Shown here: one piece after another, positions 33,980 through 49,200 of the stretch
Numbering within the stretch: the first letter of the stretch is position 1
How the letters are laid out: each line of letters starts with the position of its first letter
Source of the DNA: Parapristionchus giblindavisi
Lineage: Eukaryota; Nematoda; Chromadorea; Rhabditida; Diplogasteridae
Assembly: GCA_943737045.1 (NCBI GenBank)
Contig: CALSFV010000081.1
Location: forward strand, 369,686 to 433,685
DNA length: 64,000 nt
Reading direction: 5' to 3'
Program-made: the position numbers and the translations under genes
Notes under the pieces: generated by a model
Seen by the model: the letters and a program-made list of their open reading frames with translations, nothing else
What the model was told of the DNA's origin: nothing
Database searches by the model: none

Positions 33980-36900
33980 CTACTCAATATCATCATTCCT
34001 ATCGATTAGACGATCATAGGCAGTGAACCAACGAGACTGAAAATATATCACACGGGTTTTAAAACATTTATGTCCATAACGGATTGATAAGTTTCTGAGA
34101 AGCCTTCCATAACAGTTCAATTAGTGCAGCTGATAAGAATAGTTAACAAAATATGACAGAATACGATTAAGTATAAATTTTTTTTAAATAAACAATTAAT
34201 TAATTACCAGGAAAGCATCATCAGCACAGCAAATGCATCCAACATGAGGCGGAACTGAAATTTTTATAAATTTAATATATTAATTATTTTTTTAAAAATA
34301 CTTAAAACATCAGCAAAACAATTTCAAGTTCATACCTTCCTGGCTAGAAGCCGTCGATGCAGCGTTCTGTTTAGCAAAGGCTTGGGCAAATGAACTTGTG
34401 GACAGAGCTGGGGTTACGGTAGGCGTAACAGATGAGGATGCTGTAGATGATGAGGATGCGGATAAAGCAGATGCGAGAGCCGATTGGGCATTGGAAAGAG
34501 CAGGAGTAGTAGAGAATCGAGGTATTGATGGAGTGGGAATAGTTGCAGAACCGCCCGCGAGAAGACGTTGGAGAAGCTGAATGAATGAGATCAAAAGATC
34601 AAAGATTAAAGATCAAATAAAACAATCAAAGGTTAATCAAAATGATATTCGTCAAGTCACCGTGAATCTATTATATTTATCTACTCATTGAACTATCATG
34701 AATCCAATTCAGGAATAATTAATAAATATAAAAGATTAATGATCAATATCAATAAACCTTTAAATGATTAAAGGTGACAAGGGAAAGACCAAAGATCATC
34801 ACTCACTTGTCCATTATTCTGGCCATTATTGATCATTAGTGCATTCTGTTGTTGTTGTTGTTGTCTCATACGCATCTCCATAATCATCCTATGTTGCTCA
34901 TTGGCCATCACAGAGGGATCGAATACTTGTTGAGAAGGAAGAGGGGCAGCAGGAGGAGGGTACATCTCAAATCACAATAATAATAATAATAATAAATTTA
35001 TTTTACCTCGGAGGGTATTTTTAAGATTCATAATTAAATGTTTAATGTCATGTATAACTTGTAAATATAAATTATAATGTAACTTAAATTAAGCACATAT
35101 TTTTTACATTTTTTTACCTATTACATTACATTTTTAACACTTTTTTGTTTCATTTTTGATCATTTCCTCACTCACACATATTTCTTCAGCAAACACTTCA
35201 CAAGAACAAAATCATGGAGTTTCCACTTCATATTTCTTCTCTATTATTATCACATCACCACTTATATTTATATTGTTCTATGTGTATAAGTATGGTGGTG
35301 CCCCATTCTAAATGGATAAGGATAGAAGGGATGAAAGATTTGCACTCTAGATTATTTCAATTTTAGACCGAGAGCAGAATTATTTTTTGCTGATCGTTCA
35401 TATCACTGAATCAGTTCAGAGATTAATTTATTATGTATTACGTTAGAGGAATAAGTAGTTAGAGTGCTCAAGGCAGATGCCTTTTATCATTGGCATTTCC
35501 GTTTTTCCGATATTCTAGAGACACTTCGCAACTTTCGCATTAACTGTGTCCGTCAAAATGAGAAATTGTATAACATCTGTCAAAGTTGTGACGAAAGAAT
35601 TCACGAGAATGTAGTGTCCTATAATTTAGATGTAGCCGTTATGACCTATTCTATTGTTTTCTAAGTATTTACGCTTGTATATTTTCGTCTAATGGACTTG
35701 AAAAAAACACTTCAGATTACAAGTAAACAATTTCACGTAAATACTATTCCTCTCAATTGTTGTCATAATTTCCCCGCAATTATTGACAGATTTCCACAAT
35801 TTCCTCGTTTACTTTTCGGATATTTACATGATCTGCCCTTGGCTAATCCACACTAATGAACAATTTTCCAAATGGCCCACGAAAATATAATCTCGTAAAA
35901 GGATTCTTGTCTTAAAATAGACTGAAAAAGGGTTGAACCGATTCCGGCCGAAAAGTATTTTCCCACCATAATATCCGCTTATGCATCAGTGCAACTCCCC
36001 CTTTTCTGTACAATATGGACCATAATAATAAACGATAAATAACAGAACACTATATAACATGCAATAATTAAGGCTCCGTTTTTTCGGCCAGTGGTTATGT
36101 ATTTTGAAAATCTCCAATGTCTCTTATAACTTTTTATCATATGTAAGTAACGGCAAATCTCCATGAAGAGTCATATATGACACTTACAGTGCCATAGCAA
36201 GAAAAACCAAACTTTTATGATGATTTTTTAAAAAATTGTCTGTTCTTATGTCCTTACAGCTAACCATACACATTTTTCCGTATGTTGCCCACGTTTGATT
36301 CTCACAGAAGTGTGCATCCGAGGCAATCATTATTCTACTTCCTCCTCTCCTATTTCTAGACCATCTCATAATAAAATAATAATCATCATCATCAAAATAA
36401 TCATAATCATAATCATCAAAATAACATTTTTATGCGCAGATCACTGTGTCAAAAATGTGTTAATGAGATCAACAAATGCACAAAACAACTTTTTCTTTCT
36501 CAGTATAATATTATAATATCGTATCCGTGTTCGCTTGAGTTCTCAATAAATGAAATACTATCATAAATGAAGGGAGGAGAGGGGATGAATATAAAATAAG
36601 CCATACGCGTATTCATTCTCGGAATGAAACTTGAATCTTCAACGGAATAAACAATCCATGAGAAAGTTGAGGAATCATCAAAAGAAGCACATTTGAGAAA
36701 CAATGAATAGTCGCGAATTCCGCCTTCAAACTCCCACAAGCGCGAAAAGAACTCGCAAAATGAAATCATACGCATGCATTTCCGGAGCCCTCCCAGGATT
36801 TTCGATAGTGGATAGATTTAGAAAAATCATTATTTCTCGCTTAAATTGTTATCATAAAATGAGAATTATATAGTGGGTCGATCCTCGCATTATGAGGGTA

Positions 36901-39900
36901 TGAAAAAGTATGGTCGAATACAATTGAAAGGAAAAAAATTGTTCGCAATATTGTCGTGGCCAATTTTATACAAAAAAAAAATCATTTCCAAAAAAATCCC
37001 CTGAACGTGTTTTCTATATCGGAAAAAAAAACTTTAAAAAACTAAAAAAGAACTAAAAAACGTACCATATTCGGATAGACAGACGGAGGAGGTATCGATC
37101 TTGGATTGATCAGAATATTAGATTCAGATTCATTCAGGATCGACGTGTTCATCCGTAGAGGTGGTACAACTGATGCCACAGCTGCTGCCTTATTAGCGTC
37201 ATCCACTTCCATTCGCTCACGAACCTCAATGACACAATTATCATAAGGGCTGTCCGGTATGAGCAAATATTCGGTATATGGCATAACGGCATACGCCGAA
37301 TTTTTTTCATTTTCAAAAAAGCGTTTCGAAATATTTTCCAATCAATAGTTACAGTATTACACCTTCCGTAAAGCTGAAGAATTCCGGAACGAAATTTTAT
37401 TTTTGTATATTGAAAAATATTCATTTTTGCGAAAAATACTCATTTTTTTGCGATACCGGCATGGCCATGCCGCACAACCCTGATCGACTGGGCGATAAAG
37501 CGGATATCTAACCGCCATACGCTTCATCTTACATAAATGGATAGAGACACTTATCAACGATCTCTTAACCGCCCACTACTCAGAGTTAGCAGATAGATCG
37601 CCGACACCGATCGCACTCCCTTTACCACGATAACATCTTGACATTATCTCAGATAAATGATATATTCCCTCCGTACCTGTGCTTCGTGTCTCCTCTTATC
37701 CTCCAATTCCTTCGCTTCCTTCTCCTGTTGTGTCGTTCGCATCTACAAACAAAGATCACACAGTCACAAAACAATTATTGCACTCCTTCCTTTTCCCTCG
37801 TTGTCTTCCCTTTTACAAAATCAACCAACCCCACCATCCCAAAAAAAGCGTCACTTGCAAATGGCTTGGAAAAAATTTCGTATGGATTTAGTGGTAGGAA
37901 ATTTTAAGTTCTTTTTAGTTCGCGTAATTGTAACTCCATATTCGTCATAATCGCTTACAAAATTTCGATGTAGCCCTTCAATGTGCTTTAACCGGTAAAC
38001 ACACGTTTAGCCTTCTACATAGAATTCGCTCGTGCTCTCACAATGTGACACCTTCTCTACATAGATAGCACAACACACTTCCGCCATCAAGCGCCCACTC
38101 TTACTCAACCACAACATAATTCATCCGGTGTGGCTATGTATAGCAGTATGCGTCACATATCATCTATATTAGAGACCATTCACAAGATGTACATAGGCGA
38201 CGTCTAGCATAATCTGGGGCTGCTGGGAAGAATGAAAATCCTCTTAGTTAGATCCAATAGCTTTGCTATAATAAACTATTTCAAATGTTTGCGTCATTTC
38301 GCACGCGTATTCCATTTTACATCTATGTTATTAATACCATCCATTCTTGATCAGCATCCAATGACCTATCCGCCCAAATAAGGTTATCGGTCATATATAA
38401 CAACGCACATCCCTCCATAACAAACAACACACATGCATAGTCTTCATTAGGGTTCATACTTCGACCACAAAAGCGCGCCCAAATGACTAAATTAAATGAT
38501 TTTACACTAATAGTACACATGGGCGCAAAGAATGGCTTATACTGTGCCCATGGGCCCACCTCTCTCACTCCCATTCAACTAATCCTCATCCAATACATCA
38601 TTCGTCGTATCATTGGCCAAATAAACCAATGTAGTCTCTTGATAAAAATAGGCAGTCTCATTTTTCATATGGACGACTTCTTTCCATAAGCCATTGAATG
38701 GTCTTAGTGAGTGAAAGAGAGACAATGACAACGAAGGAGACAATTGGGGAGAGGCTCCATCGTTCATGGAAGGGATTATAACTACGATTGTTGTACTTCC
38801 TCAACATACTTCAATGCACATCTAGACTCAACTAGTTCTCCTCTACATAGTCTTGAGCATGGTCTATAAATCTATTTCTCGTTCATCCTCAATTCTTTCC
38901 ATGGGGTCTCCAGGGATTGAGAGTTGACACGCCACTGACTCCACGTTCTTTCAATTGGAGAAAGAAGGCCGACAACACACAAAGAAGTTCGTCCGTCAAA
39001 CTTGATTTCCATTTCAAGCACGTAACATGCAAATCTTTTCATTTCAACTTTTTTAGTGTGACAAGGTATCCTTGATCATCATCATCATGAGCATGATTTT
39101 ACTATATATTCCTTATTCAATCAACAGTATATTCCATTACAATAACATCACAATAGGGAAATTTCGGAGACAAGTTGCTTAACTTGAACATTGATAATGC
39201 TGTTGGAATGTGCCCACATTTCATTCCAGTAGTCGTTAATAAGTCATTATTTCCTCATATTACTTTCATAATGAATGAGGAAACATGCACGAATCCTATT
39301 TTTTACTATCTTGCAAAACTGCAAAATTAATCCATTCTGATGATATTATACGTAGAAAAATCAAAGAATACAGCAAAATTATCTTTACTACAATTAGGTC
39401 GCTCAATAAAAAATGGTCCCAAATTCACATTGCAACGGCTATCGTTATCGTCACCTAACCCTTAATCCGTTTTCTCTAAATTAGACTAGTGTGCGCAGTG
39501 GTCTAGCGCTTTCCATTACATTGCTACTATTTTTATGGCTCATTCAAACATAGGCACATAGTCTATCCAAAACAAGCAGCTTTTTTCTTCTTTAATCCAA
39601 TCAACAAACATATTATATTACACAAGAGTGGATCAGACTCAGCACAGAATTGCTATATTCGTCTCTACGACCACATCCAAATTCGATTCTTAATCCACCA
39701 TCTTCCATTTCACATTTCATCGTCCTTATGACTGTCTTACTACCTCTTCTATTCATCAAATCTCTTCATCTACCCCCCATAAGCTCCGCCCACTTTCGCA
39801 TTTTCCTGATGGGGGCAGACATATTTCATGTAAGGGGAGGGAGGAGGAGCAGACTCCTGATTCACTCTCATCCCCCATTCATTTCCCTTCCATTCGCCCA

Positions 39901-40193
39901 CATTGGCCTTTCCTCCCGATATAGCCACATATATTTCATTGTCTTCTTCTACTTCTTCTGCTCTTATCCCAATTTGCTACTTGACTCTTAATTGATGAAG
40001 TAGAAACACTCGCATGCCTACATCTTCCCCCGTGTTTTTTTCGTTGTTATATTCCTACCGTAATCCCAAATACACAGATCACATATTAACCTTAATCGCC
40101 ATTATGTTCTGAGATACTAACCTTTATTTGTGATCTATGACCATAAAATATTATTATATGGTCATAGATCACAAATGAATATTGACGATTATT

Positions 40194-40224
<31 letters not shown>

Positions 40225-43200
40225 CCATATCCCATTCCTACAGCATTCCCTCATCCTAGGTACATCCAACCATCACCTTCTCATCGTCTCTTTTTTTTAC
40301 CATGGCTCCATCTCTAATGTCCTCCCTTCTTCTCCTCGTTCTTCTCTCATGTATTGTCTTCATTGCAACAGCAGAACAAGACGAGATTGGTTAGTAGATT
40401 AATGTTTTAAAATTTTCGTATGATTATTTGCAATTGACGACTACGGTAGTGACGCAAATCATGTTCACTGCTTAAAAAAAACTGCACACTAATAGAAAAA
40501 AAGCCTAAACATGCGGAGAACAAAAAAACAAGGAATACTCTCAATGATTTGAATGTGAACGCCTATACTATTTATGGTAGATGCGTCTTCTGTAGTAAAA
40601 TAGTGGAGAAAGAAATCATTCACAGAAAAAAGTGAGTGAGGTCCTTCAGAATTCAATAAAACACCAATATGTCAGAAACTTCGATCTCCAAAATCGTGCG
40701 TGCTTTGAGAGATCCTTGAACATGATTGCTGTTAACATAAGCACTACGTCCACTTCAGATTCAGTATAACAATTGTATTCACGTCATTGAAAAGAACACT
40801 TGTGCAATTTTCAAAACAAAATCAACTTTTTTCTTATATTTTTTTACGGGTCCCGAGTTAATTTTACTCTCCGCTTGGGCAATGTTCTATCGTAAGCGAG
40901 AGATCGTTGCAAGAGCAGAGAATTTTAAATTAGAACGGGGTGTGTCTTTAAAATTACATTATGTTCAGATGAAGAGAAGCGAGCTCGTAATCCATACAGT
41001 TGGATGGCAGACAGAGTGGACAAGAGATCGAGAAACCCATACTCATGGATGGTATCTTCATTATTATATCATATACTCCTGACAGTATCATTCTCAGTGA
41101 CAACACTAAGAAAACTCTGAATTACAATGGTCCCACAGTAGTCTTGCTTTCGGAGGGTCGTTTGAGGCATAAGATTAAATCAAGTGACCATATATATGTA
41201 TATGTAAAGGGAACAAATCGTTTTCCAAGTGAATCGTGATGTGACCGGCGTAGGAGGATTAGTTTAAAACAACTCCTCGCTGGTTTGTGACATCAGCATT
41301 CTATTGACAAATAGCATGGCCACTTTAAGAGTTCCGGAAATATAGACTCATGGTTGTGGTGTCAAAACATTTACAACCACACAGCGCATACACTTGCTTG
41401 TGGTAGGTGGTATAATTGCGATGAAATGAATGGAGATTCTAGTCAACTTTCTGTTCTACGTAAATATACGTAGTATACCAACTCCTTACGTCTAATCTAT
41501 CAGTACGGACAGTACGGAATGTCTCTGGACATTAACGAAACACCACGTCACACTATATGATCAATTGATATCCATGCCAGACTAATGACACGTTAGAAAT
41601 ATTTCGGCGAACCAATTACGGTTTTCACCATTTTCAGCTAACCATGAGAGCAATATTTTCATCCAATTGACTGCACCCTTAGCATATTACGATAATCATA
41701 CACTGGAATCAAAATCCCCATCTCGGAATGGGAATATGAATTATCTCTCTCAAAACGAGTATAAGGAAGGAAAGGAAACACATGAGTGTATATAAGAATA
41801 ATAATAACTTGCGCCATTTATGAGATCTCAGATCCGTCCTCTCCTCTCTCTCTCTCTCTCCAGGTTTCTCTTATTCTCACTCTCCAATCTTACAGAGATA
41901 CGCGCCAATTTTCCATAACCACTCAAGGGGGGGATAGATAGATGATGGGCAGATCTGACAAGGTGAAGCGGAAATGGAGCAAATATATAATAATATCCGG
42001 AGGTTCACCACAGATTACATCACGGCGAGTACGGCCAATTTGCGGAGTGGCATAGGTGGGCAGGCTGGGGGAAAGGCTATGCGTAAACCGGAGAATTGTA
42101 AGGCAAGGATATGCGCCTGGCCATTTTTTTGTAGATTTGACTGGAAATTTTCCAATTTTTGCGAGGCAAAGCTGTGCGCAATCTCCGCAAGGAAAGGCAA
42201 GGCTGTGTGCGAAAAAAATTCGTTTTTACGCGCCCACCTATGGGGAGTGTCTTTCGAACGAAAATGAGAAAAAAAATAATTTGAAGCGTATCATAGGTCG
42301 AATAGCTAGGTTCTCGGTATTCAAAATGCGGTCAGGTTTTTCGATTTTTGGCAAATTTGGCTCAAAATGCGGTCAGGTTTTTCGATTTTTGGGAAATTTT
42401 GGCTCAAAATGCGGTCAGGTTTTTCGATTTTTGAGAAATTTTGGCTCAAAATGCGGTCAGGCTTTGTACTTTGTAACATACTTTTCGACCTATGAAGCGT
42501 ATCACACACGTTGAACGACATTGTCCATGAATGATAATGACTCGTTCCATTACAGGCCGAGGGTAAGAGGGCACGCAATCCTTACTCGTGGATGCAATTC
42601 GAGAAGCGAGCTCGCAATCCATACAGCTGGATGGAACAGTAGATATATCATTCCCAATGACTCTTTTAGATCAGGGCATCGACTCCTTTCTTTGATCTCA
42701 CATTCCAAACACAGTTATATATTGATCTCTCATGTTGTAATCACATCTCATTTGATCTCAAGTTATATACATTGATCTGATATTGCAGTACAATATTCAT
42801 GTAGTCCCATCCCCATTCTTCTCATCCATCCATCCATCGATCCATCCACATTTGCATAGACACCACATTCGATATAAACGGCATTAACGTTGTTGTTGTT
42901 GGAATGAGAACGAGTGAACCACTCCGAATCATTGGTATTTCTGAACCAATTTCGTTCTAATGTCAGTGAATACCCATTTCAAAAGAACGGAATGAGCATC
43001 ACTTACGAGGCGGGATGTGTCCGTTCGTCCACAATACAAAACAAAGTCGTAAACTTACACTCTCTCAATTCCATTTCGATCCATCACTCAAAAATATTGA
43101 ATATACTTATGGATACAGTATCCCAAGGGCTACCGTACTATGTGCTGGATATTTCATTGACAATAGGGCGGCAAGAAGCACACGAAGTATTTTCGAGCTG

Positions 43201-46200
43201 TTAGGCACCTTGGAAAATGTCTAGACTCTTTTTCCCACTTAATTTACATAAATAAATTTGCAGCCTAAACAAAATAAGAACAACTACCATACCCATTGTT
43301 GGTTAAGTGCCGATAGACTTTCATTGACCAGATCCAGTCCCTTCATCATCGATTCCAATTCGATCTCTTCTTGCATCTGGAATATATTGATTGATTACAA
43401 TATTAATATTAATATATTGATTGATTAACTGATGCGTATAGAGGAACGTAGGAAAAAGCAGTATTTTTTATTGATTTCTTTTCCATTGTCAGGAACTATT
43501 TCATGATGTTTCATCTAACAGTAAAGACATGTGAGGTAGTCCGAGATGGAGAAAACAGATATTATTCAAAATAGCCAACTGCAGTTCGAAAGAGGCTAAA
43601 GCGCTTATACAAGACGAGCTATATTTCCTGATTCCATGATGCGTGTATAACACTCCATAATATGCAAGTGTCTAGTCTTTCATGCACTGATTTAATGAAG
43701 GAAGTGGAGGGGGGGGGGCATTCCTAGTAGGGAGAAGATATCCGCATGGAAATGGTATGACGATGATGCATGAATGATTCAACGATTCATACATCTAACA
43801 AAGTCAATATCACATAACAATAATGGTATTTGTGATATTTTATAATATGAGAGAGTGACCTAATGATATGTTTGTATGATTTTATTAACTAAAAGTTATA
43901 ATACTAAAGGATAATCTTTGGTTAGTTATCTATGCTTTTCTTAATTTTCATCTACAGATCTCAAGAATCAAAGAACACAAGCTTTATCGGAACATTTCAG
44001 TAAAAGCTAACAATAATTTGATTCCCACAATTTGTTATCTCACGACTACATAAAAAGGTTTCATATTCTTCCAGGAAATGTTGCAAGGGTTAGACATCGC
44101 TGGGGAAATGTCATTACACGACGAAAGTGATAGAAAAGATTGAAGTTTATCAGAATTTATGGATATAAATGTCGAAAAAATAAAGAGATACACCAACCTC
44201 AGCCTCGTTCTCTTCGACCATCTGTGTACTGATATCCGGATGATCCGACTGAAAATATAACAAATAAATAAACTAATAATTGAACTATTTTACCATTATC
44301 ATTTGTGTTAAGCATCATTGTACACATCATTTTTACGTTATATAATATTATAGACTATTACCAACAAGTGTAACATAATATCTACTGTATGACAAATATC
44401 ATTATTGTCATTATTATCATAATATGAACATACCACATTGAGTACACTCTCATCATTATCAGTTTGTACTTCTTCTTCTCTCATCTCAACTCGAACTCGT
44501 TGAGGCGTATCGGACACCTCCATGCTAGTGGAAGACGCATTCTGCAATAAAATATCATAATCATACAACTTATAATAATATTAATAATTTAAATTCATAG
44601 TGAACGTCTTGACCAATGATGCACTATCAATATCACTTCAAATACGTGTGGGTACCCCGTTTTTTGAGATAAAAACTCATGACAGGCAAATTTTTGCGGG
44701 TGTGTCTATCCCAAAGTATAACTCGAGACCATGTCTGACCACAAGTCGAAAATCGGCGAGTAATGCTCTATTCAAAACCATAGGTCGAAAAGTATGTGAC
44801 AAAGTACCAAACATGACCGCATTTTGAGCCAAAATTTGCGAATAATCGAAAAACCTGACCTCATTTTGAAAACCGATAACGTAGTTATTCGACCTATGTG
44901 TCTGATTCTTGACAGCCGAAAATATCTTTAGGGCCACTACAACACTTCAGAATACGAAAGACAGCAAAGGTTGTTAATGACAATTTAAAAAAACAACAAC
45001 AATTACATGTATAGCTTGCTGGAATAGACTCTTAGCAGCTCCAGGCCATAGTGAGGCACGAGTGGGTGTGTACTGTAATAGACACATCATATTATCATAC
45101 ATTTTCGGTAACCTCACAGGTTGTTCAATAAAGTCAGGTGATTAAGGAAAATCGGTATTTTTCGCTTAAAATGTTATCTTTCACATAAAAAGAACGTTAT
45201 ATAGTTAGTCCATCCTCACATTATGGGGGTATGAAAATGTATGGAGGTTAAAATAGTTAAATAAACTAAAATAGTTAAATAAACATACAAATCCAGTGGG
45301 TGATTCAGTAGCGGGTATTCCAAATACCTTGAATGGTGTCGAGGGGGCTGATGCATATTCAGAACACGGTGACTGCTACAATGGGGTATGCATTGGCTAC
45401 AGTAATTGCTAGTAATACTAAAATAAAGATAGATGATAGACTAGACCACACTGATCATTCACAAAGATCATGCACGAATAGAATTGAAACGTCGACTACA
45501 ACGGGCGATAAAAGGATAGGTTTCAAAAAATAATTTCGAGTCCTCTGAGAATACGAATCTTGGATTCACGGAATCCTTATGATACCAAAAACGATGTAAC
45601 AATATCTTTTCTTGATTCTTTTGAGGGATCCCGTCATCTATCCCCCATCACCCCGACAGATATAAACATGAAGACTCACATTGAGTTCATCCTCATTGTT
45701 GATTGTAATAGGAGGGGATCGGAATCGTGAAGAGTTTCCGTGTGATGGAGTTGATCCATTAATAATTCCCTCTGCAGATGAAGGAACGTATCCATTCTCT
45801 TTATCAGATCCACTGTTCGGAGAGGACTTCTGGATGCGATCCTGCAATTAACACTCTTTTATAGTTGCACTAATAAGTCGAATAGCTAGGTTATCGGTTT
45901 TCAAAATCCGGTCAGGCTTTTCGATTTTTGTAAAATTTTGGCTCAAAATACGGTCAGGTTTTTCGATTTTTGTAAAATTTTGGCTCAAAATACGGTCGGG
46001 TTTTTCGATTTTTGTAAAATTTTGGCTCAAAATCCGGTCAGGCTTGGTACTTTGTAACATACTTTTCGACCTATGGTTGCACTTCAAGTTAGACTCTCAT
46101 ACATCGTTTAGTAATAAGAGCTCTCAAGATAAGACATTTATTTATCGAACGCCACAAGGGTGAAATATTAAACATGCATACATTTGAATCTAAATATATT

Positions 46201-49200
46201 TCATTTAAATGTCATACCAAAATAGTCACGCAAACAATTTTTTTTTAAATATTAGATGGTACAAATACCAACCTTGATTTGTCTCATCTTCTTCTCAACA
46301 TCTTTGACCTCATTTGCTGCTCCCTTCGCCAACCACACCTTGTACAACTGAAACACGTCCCACATGATGTAATTGATCTTTGATCTTTCGATTCTCACCT
46401 CATATAGTGCCTTCGATACAGCTAGTTCACTGGTGCACATGAGTAGTGTCTGCTCTGCCTTGATGTATTCACCCTCGTCCATTTCCCTCCTCGCGACGAA
46501 GATTGAACACTGACAATGATATACACTAATATTTCGTTTTTAATTTCCCTTCCTCCATATCTGATCAATGGTACGCAATTAATCATTTCATAAATATTAA
46601 AGCAATGACGAAAGTCATCATTATTTGGCAATTATCAATCGCACAAAACTCACAGGCTGTCCATGACCATAATACATACAAAAATTTGAGAGATAAAGGT
46701 AAATATATTAATTCAAATAAATAAAAAAATACATCATTGAATAGCTGAGTCTCATCTTGGGGATCAAAGTCGAATCCTCCAATAGGACGACGAAATACAA
46801 CACGATCTGGAGTAGTATCACAACTGAAAGGAAAATAGATTATCAATTTGGCAACACTAGTGTTGGATATCACTACGCACATATCTGAGAAGAACTACCG
46901 ACAGGGCGGACAACAATTTGCAAATAATAGGTGTCCCAATCAATTTTCGAAAGAAATTACTGGTGCTGAGCAAATATCACATCATTTTATTCATTTTTTG
47001 TGCAATTTTTCATCCGAGATATCCAAAAAATGGTTGAATCATAGGTACTCGTGATGATTCAAGAGGTCCCTTCATGAGAGACCATCAAGCATAGGTCGAA
47101 AAGTACGTTACAAACTACCAATCCTGACCGCGTTTAAAGCAGAAACTTCCCGAAAAACGAAAAACCTGACCGCATTTGGGAGATTTTTTTTCATTTTGAA
47201 AATGTGTAACATCGCTATTCGACCTATGCCATGAAGTATGACTACACATCAAATGGGGTATGAAAACGTTCTCAACGACATATATATATCAAACTATTAC
47301 AAATACAAAAAAACACTATTCATCAAAATCAAAGACGAGGAAAAGAACTTTTGAAAGTAATACAAGAAAGATACGAACCAGCATATCGTCTCAATAATCT
47401 TTCTCGCATAGATATCAGCGATATGAGAGAGAACCGTCGATTCACTGTAAATGCAATTATTTATTTATTTGTTTATCCATCAGTTAGAACACGAATAATG
47501 AAGGGGAAATAGCCATATGTATACATAATACAATAGCAATATATTTAATAATAATAATAATAACCAATCGATACCTTATAACATAAAATACAGTACCCAT
47601 GAGGGGTACAGCCGGTGAAGTGTGTAGTCTAGTCACTCGTTTGATTCCTTGAATGTTGACTGCGTGTTCAATCAATTTGCATCTACAATGATAATCGTAT
47701 TTATGGTGCACTAGTAAACATCGCTCAATGACTACCGTATTTCCCATATTTATGGTGTACTAGTAAAGATCACCCAATGATTACTGTGAAATACTCGCAA
47801 AGATAGTCTAACCTCTTCTGTACTATTAGAATGAGCGATTTCCATAGTGCATGTTGTTGGTTTGAGAATATGGTAGAAGGTAGTGGAGCAGCATACAGTA
47901 TACGAGATGTGCCCACTAATGAAGAGAGGGGAGATGTGAGTGATAGACGAGCCCATTGAACAAGACACAGTAGATAGCACTGAAATAATAATAATAATAT
48001 CGATAATGATGTAATTATATAAAAAAGACCGTCAAAATCAAAGATCAAGAAACATGATCAAGCTAAAATTACCATCAATATCGATCGAATGAAATCATTA
48101 GAAATAATGTCATTCAATCATTTTAAACCCTCTTTTGAATAACAGAATCAACATTCGTATACATTATCTCATGAAAGTAAATGTGATACCTTGATATCAA
48201 ATCGAGTGATCTCATCCTTGGTCAAAAGAGCGAAGTCATCATCCATAGGATGTGATGGAATTGAAGAGAAAAGAGTGTCAACGAATGATCCTGTAGTATT
48301 CAAAAACAATTAATCAATTTAATCCATCGATAAAAAATGCGGTAAAACGTAGAGAAAGGACAACAATAAGTGACAAAGATTCTATCAACAAAGGTATTTA
48401 TAATTCATGTTTGAATAAGATCAAAACACAATAATGATAGCTTTTAAAAAGTACAAAGCATACCATCAGCAAGCATGGGATCAATTCTCATTACATTCAC
48501 CAATCTTCTCATCATCATCGGAAGTTCCAAGGTACCCGATAGAGCTGAATTTAATAATAATAAATAATTTAAATAAATTTTACATTTCAGTAAAAATGCT
48601 TCCATGATCCAACTCTATCCATTACTCTGACCGTATTCAATCATGCAGGAATAGTAAAAAAGGTTAATTGTAATTAAAACTGACCAAGCAGGCACTTATC
48701 ATACTTCTCCCTTGTAAGTAGTGGAGGTACTACTCCCTGTGTCACTCCTTCTATCAATTCCTTGAATCCAGATAGAGGAACGAGTGATATCAGAGTAGTC
48801 ATTGATCCATTTCTAGATGGAGAACAGGTTGATGAAGGACTTGCTGCACCGCATGTATCAGCTAGACGTTCAACACACTGAAAAACACACAAACATAAAA
48901 GATATCAATCATTGTAAACAAACATTGTCGCTAGCGACAAGTTTTGGCCATAGGTGCGCACGTTGGGAGAAAGGCTGAGCGCAAACCCGGGAAGTTGGGA
49001 AGGAAGGCTGTGCGCATGGCTATTTTTTTGACAAATTTGGCACGAAATTTTGCAATTTTTGCGAGGCAAGGCTATGCGCAAGGCCCCGATGGGAAGGCAA
49101 GGCTGTACGCAATTACTTTCGTTTTCACGCGCCCGCCTATGCGCCCGGCCCAAACGATTCAGCCATAATTTACTCAAGACATTAATTTTTGTGTCTCATT

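Noticed and set aside
34070..34137. Alternative last exon of the 924-aa gene (A-L-I-E-L-L-W-K...)
   Set aside because: It is in phase only if exon 34254-34208 is skipped. The chosen chain 34576-34254-34036 keeps frame and uses standard signals. It could be an alternative isoform.
39485..39520. tRNA gene or SINE
   Set aside because: An A-box-like sequence only; no B box at the required distance.
42320..42470. CRISPR-like or satellite array
   Set aside because: The 42-bp units are contiguous without unique spacers and are bounded by transposon TIRs and a target duplication.
45848..46087. Repeat protein with K-P-D-R-I-L-S-Q-N-F units
   Set aside because: The frame exists only because the transposon minisatellite unit is 42 bp, a multiple of three. 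It has no start context or splice signals.
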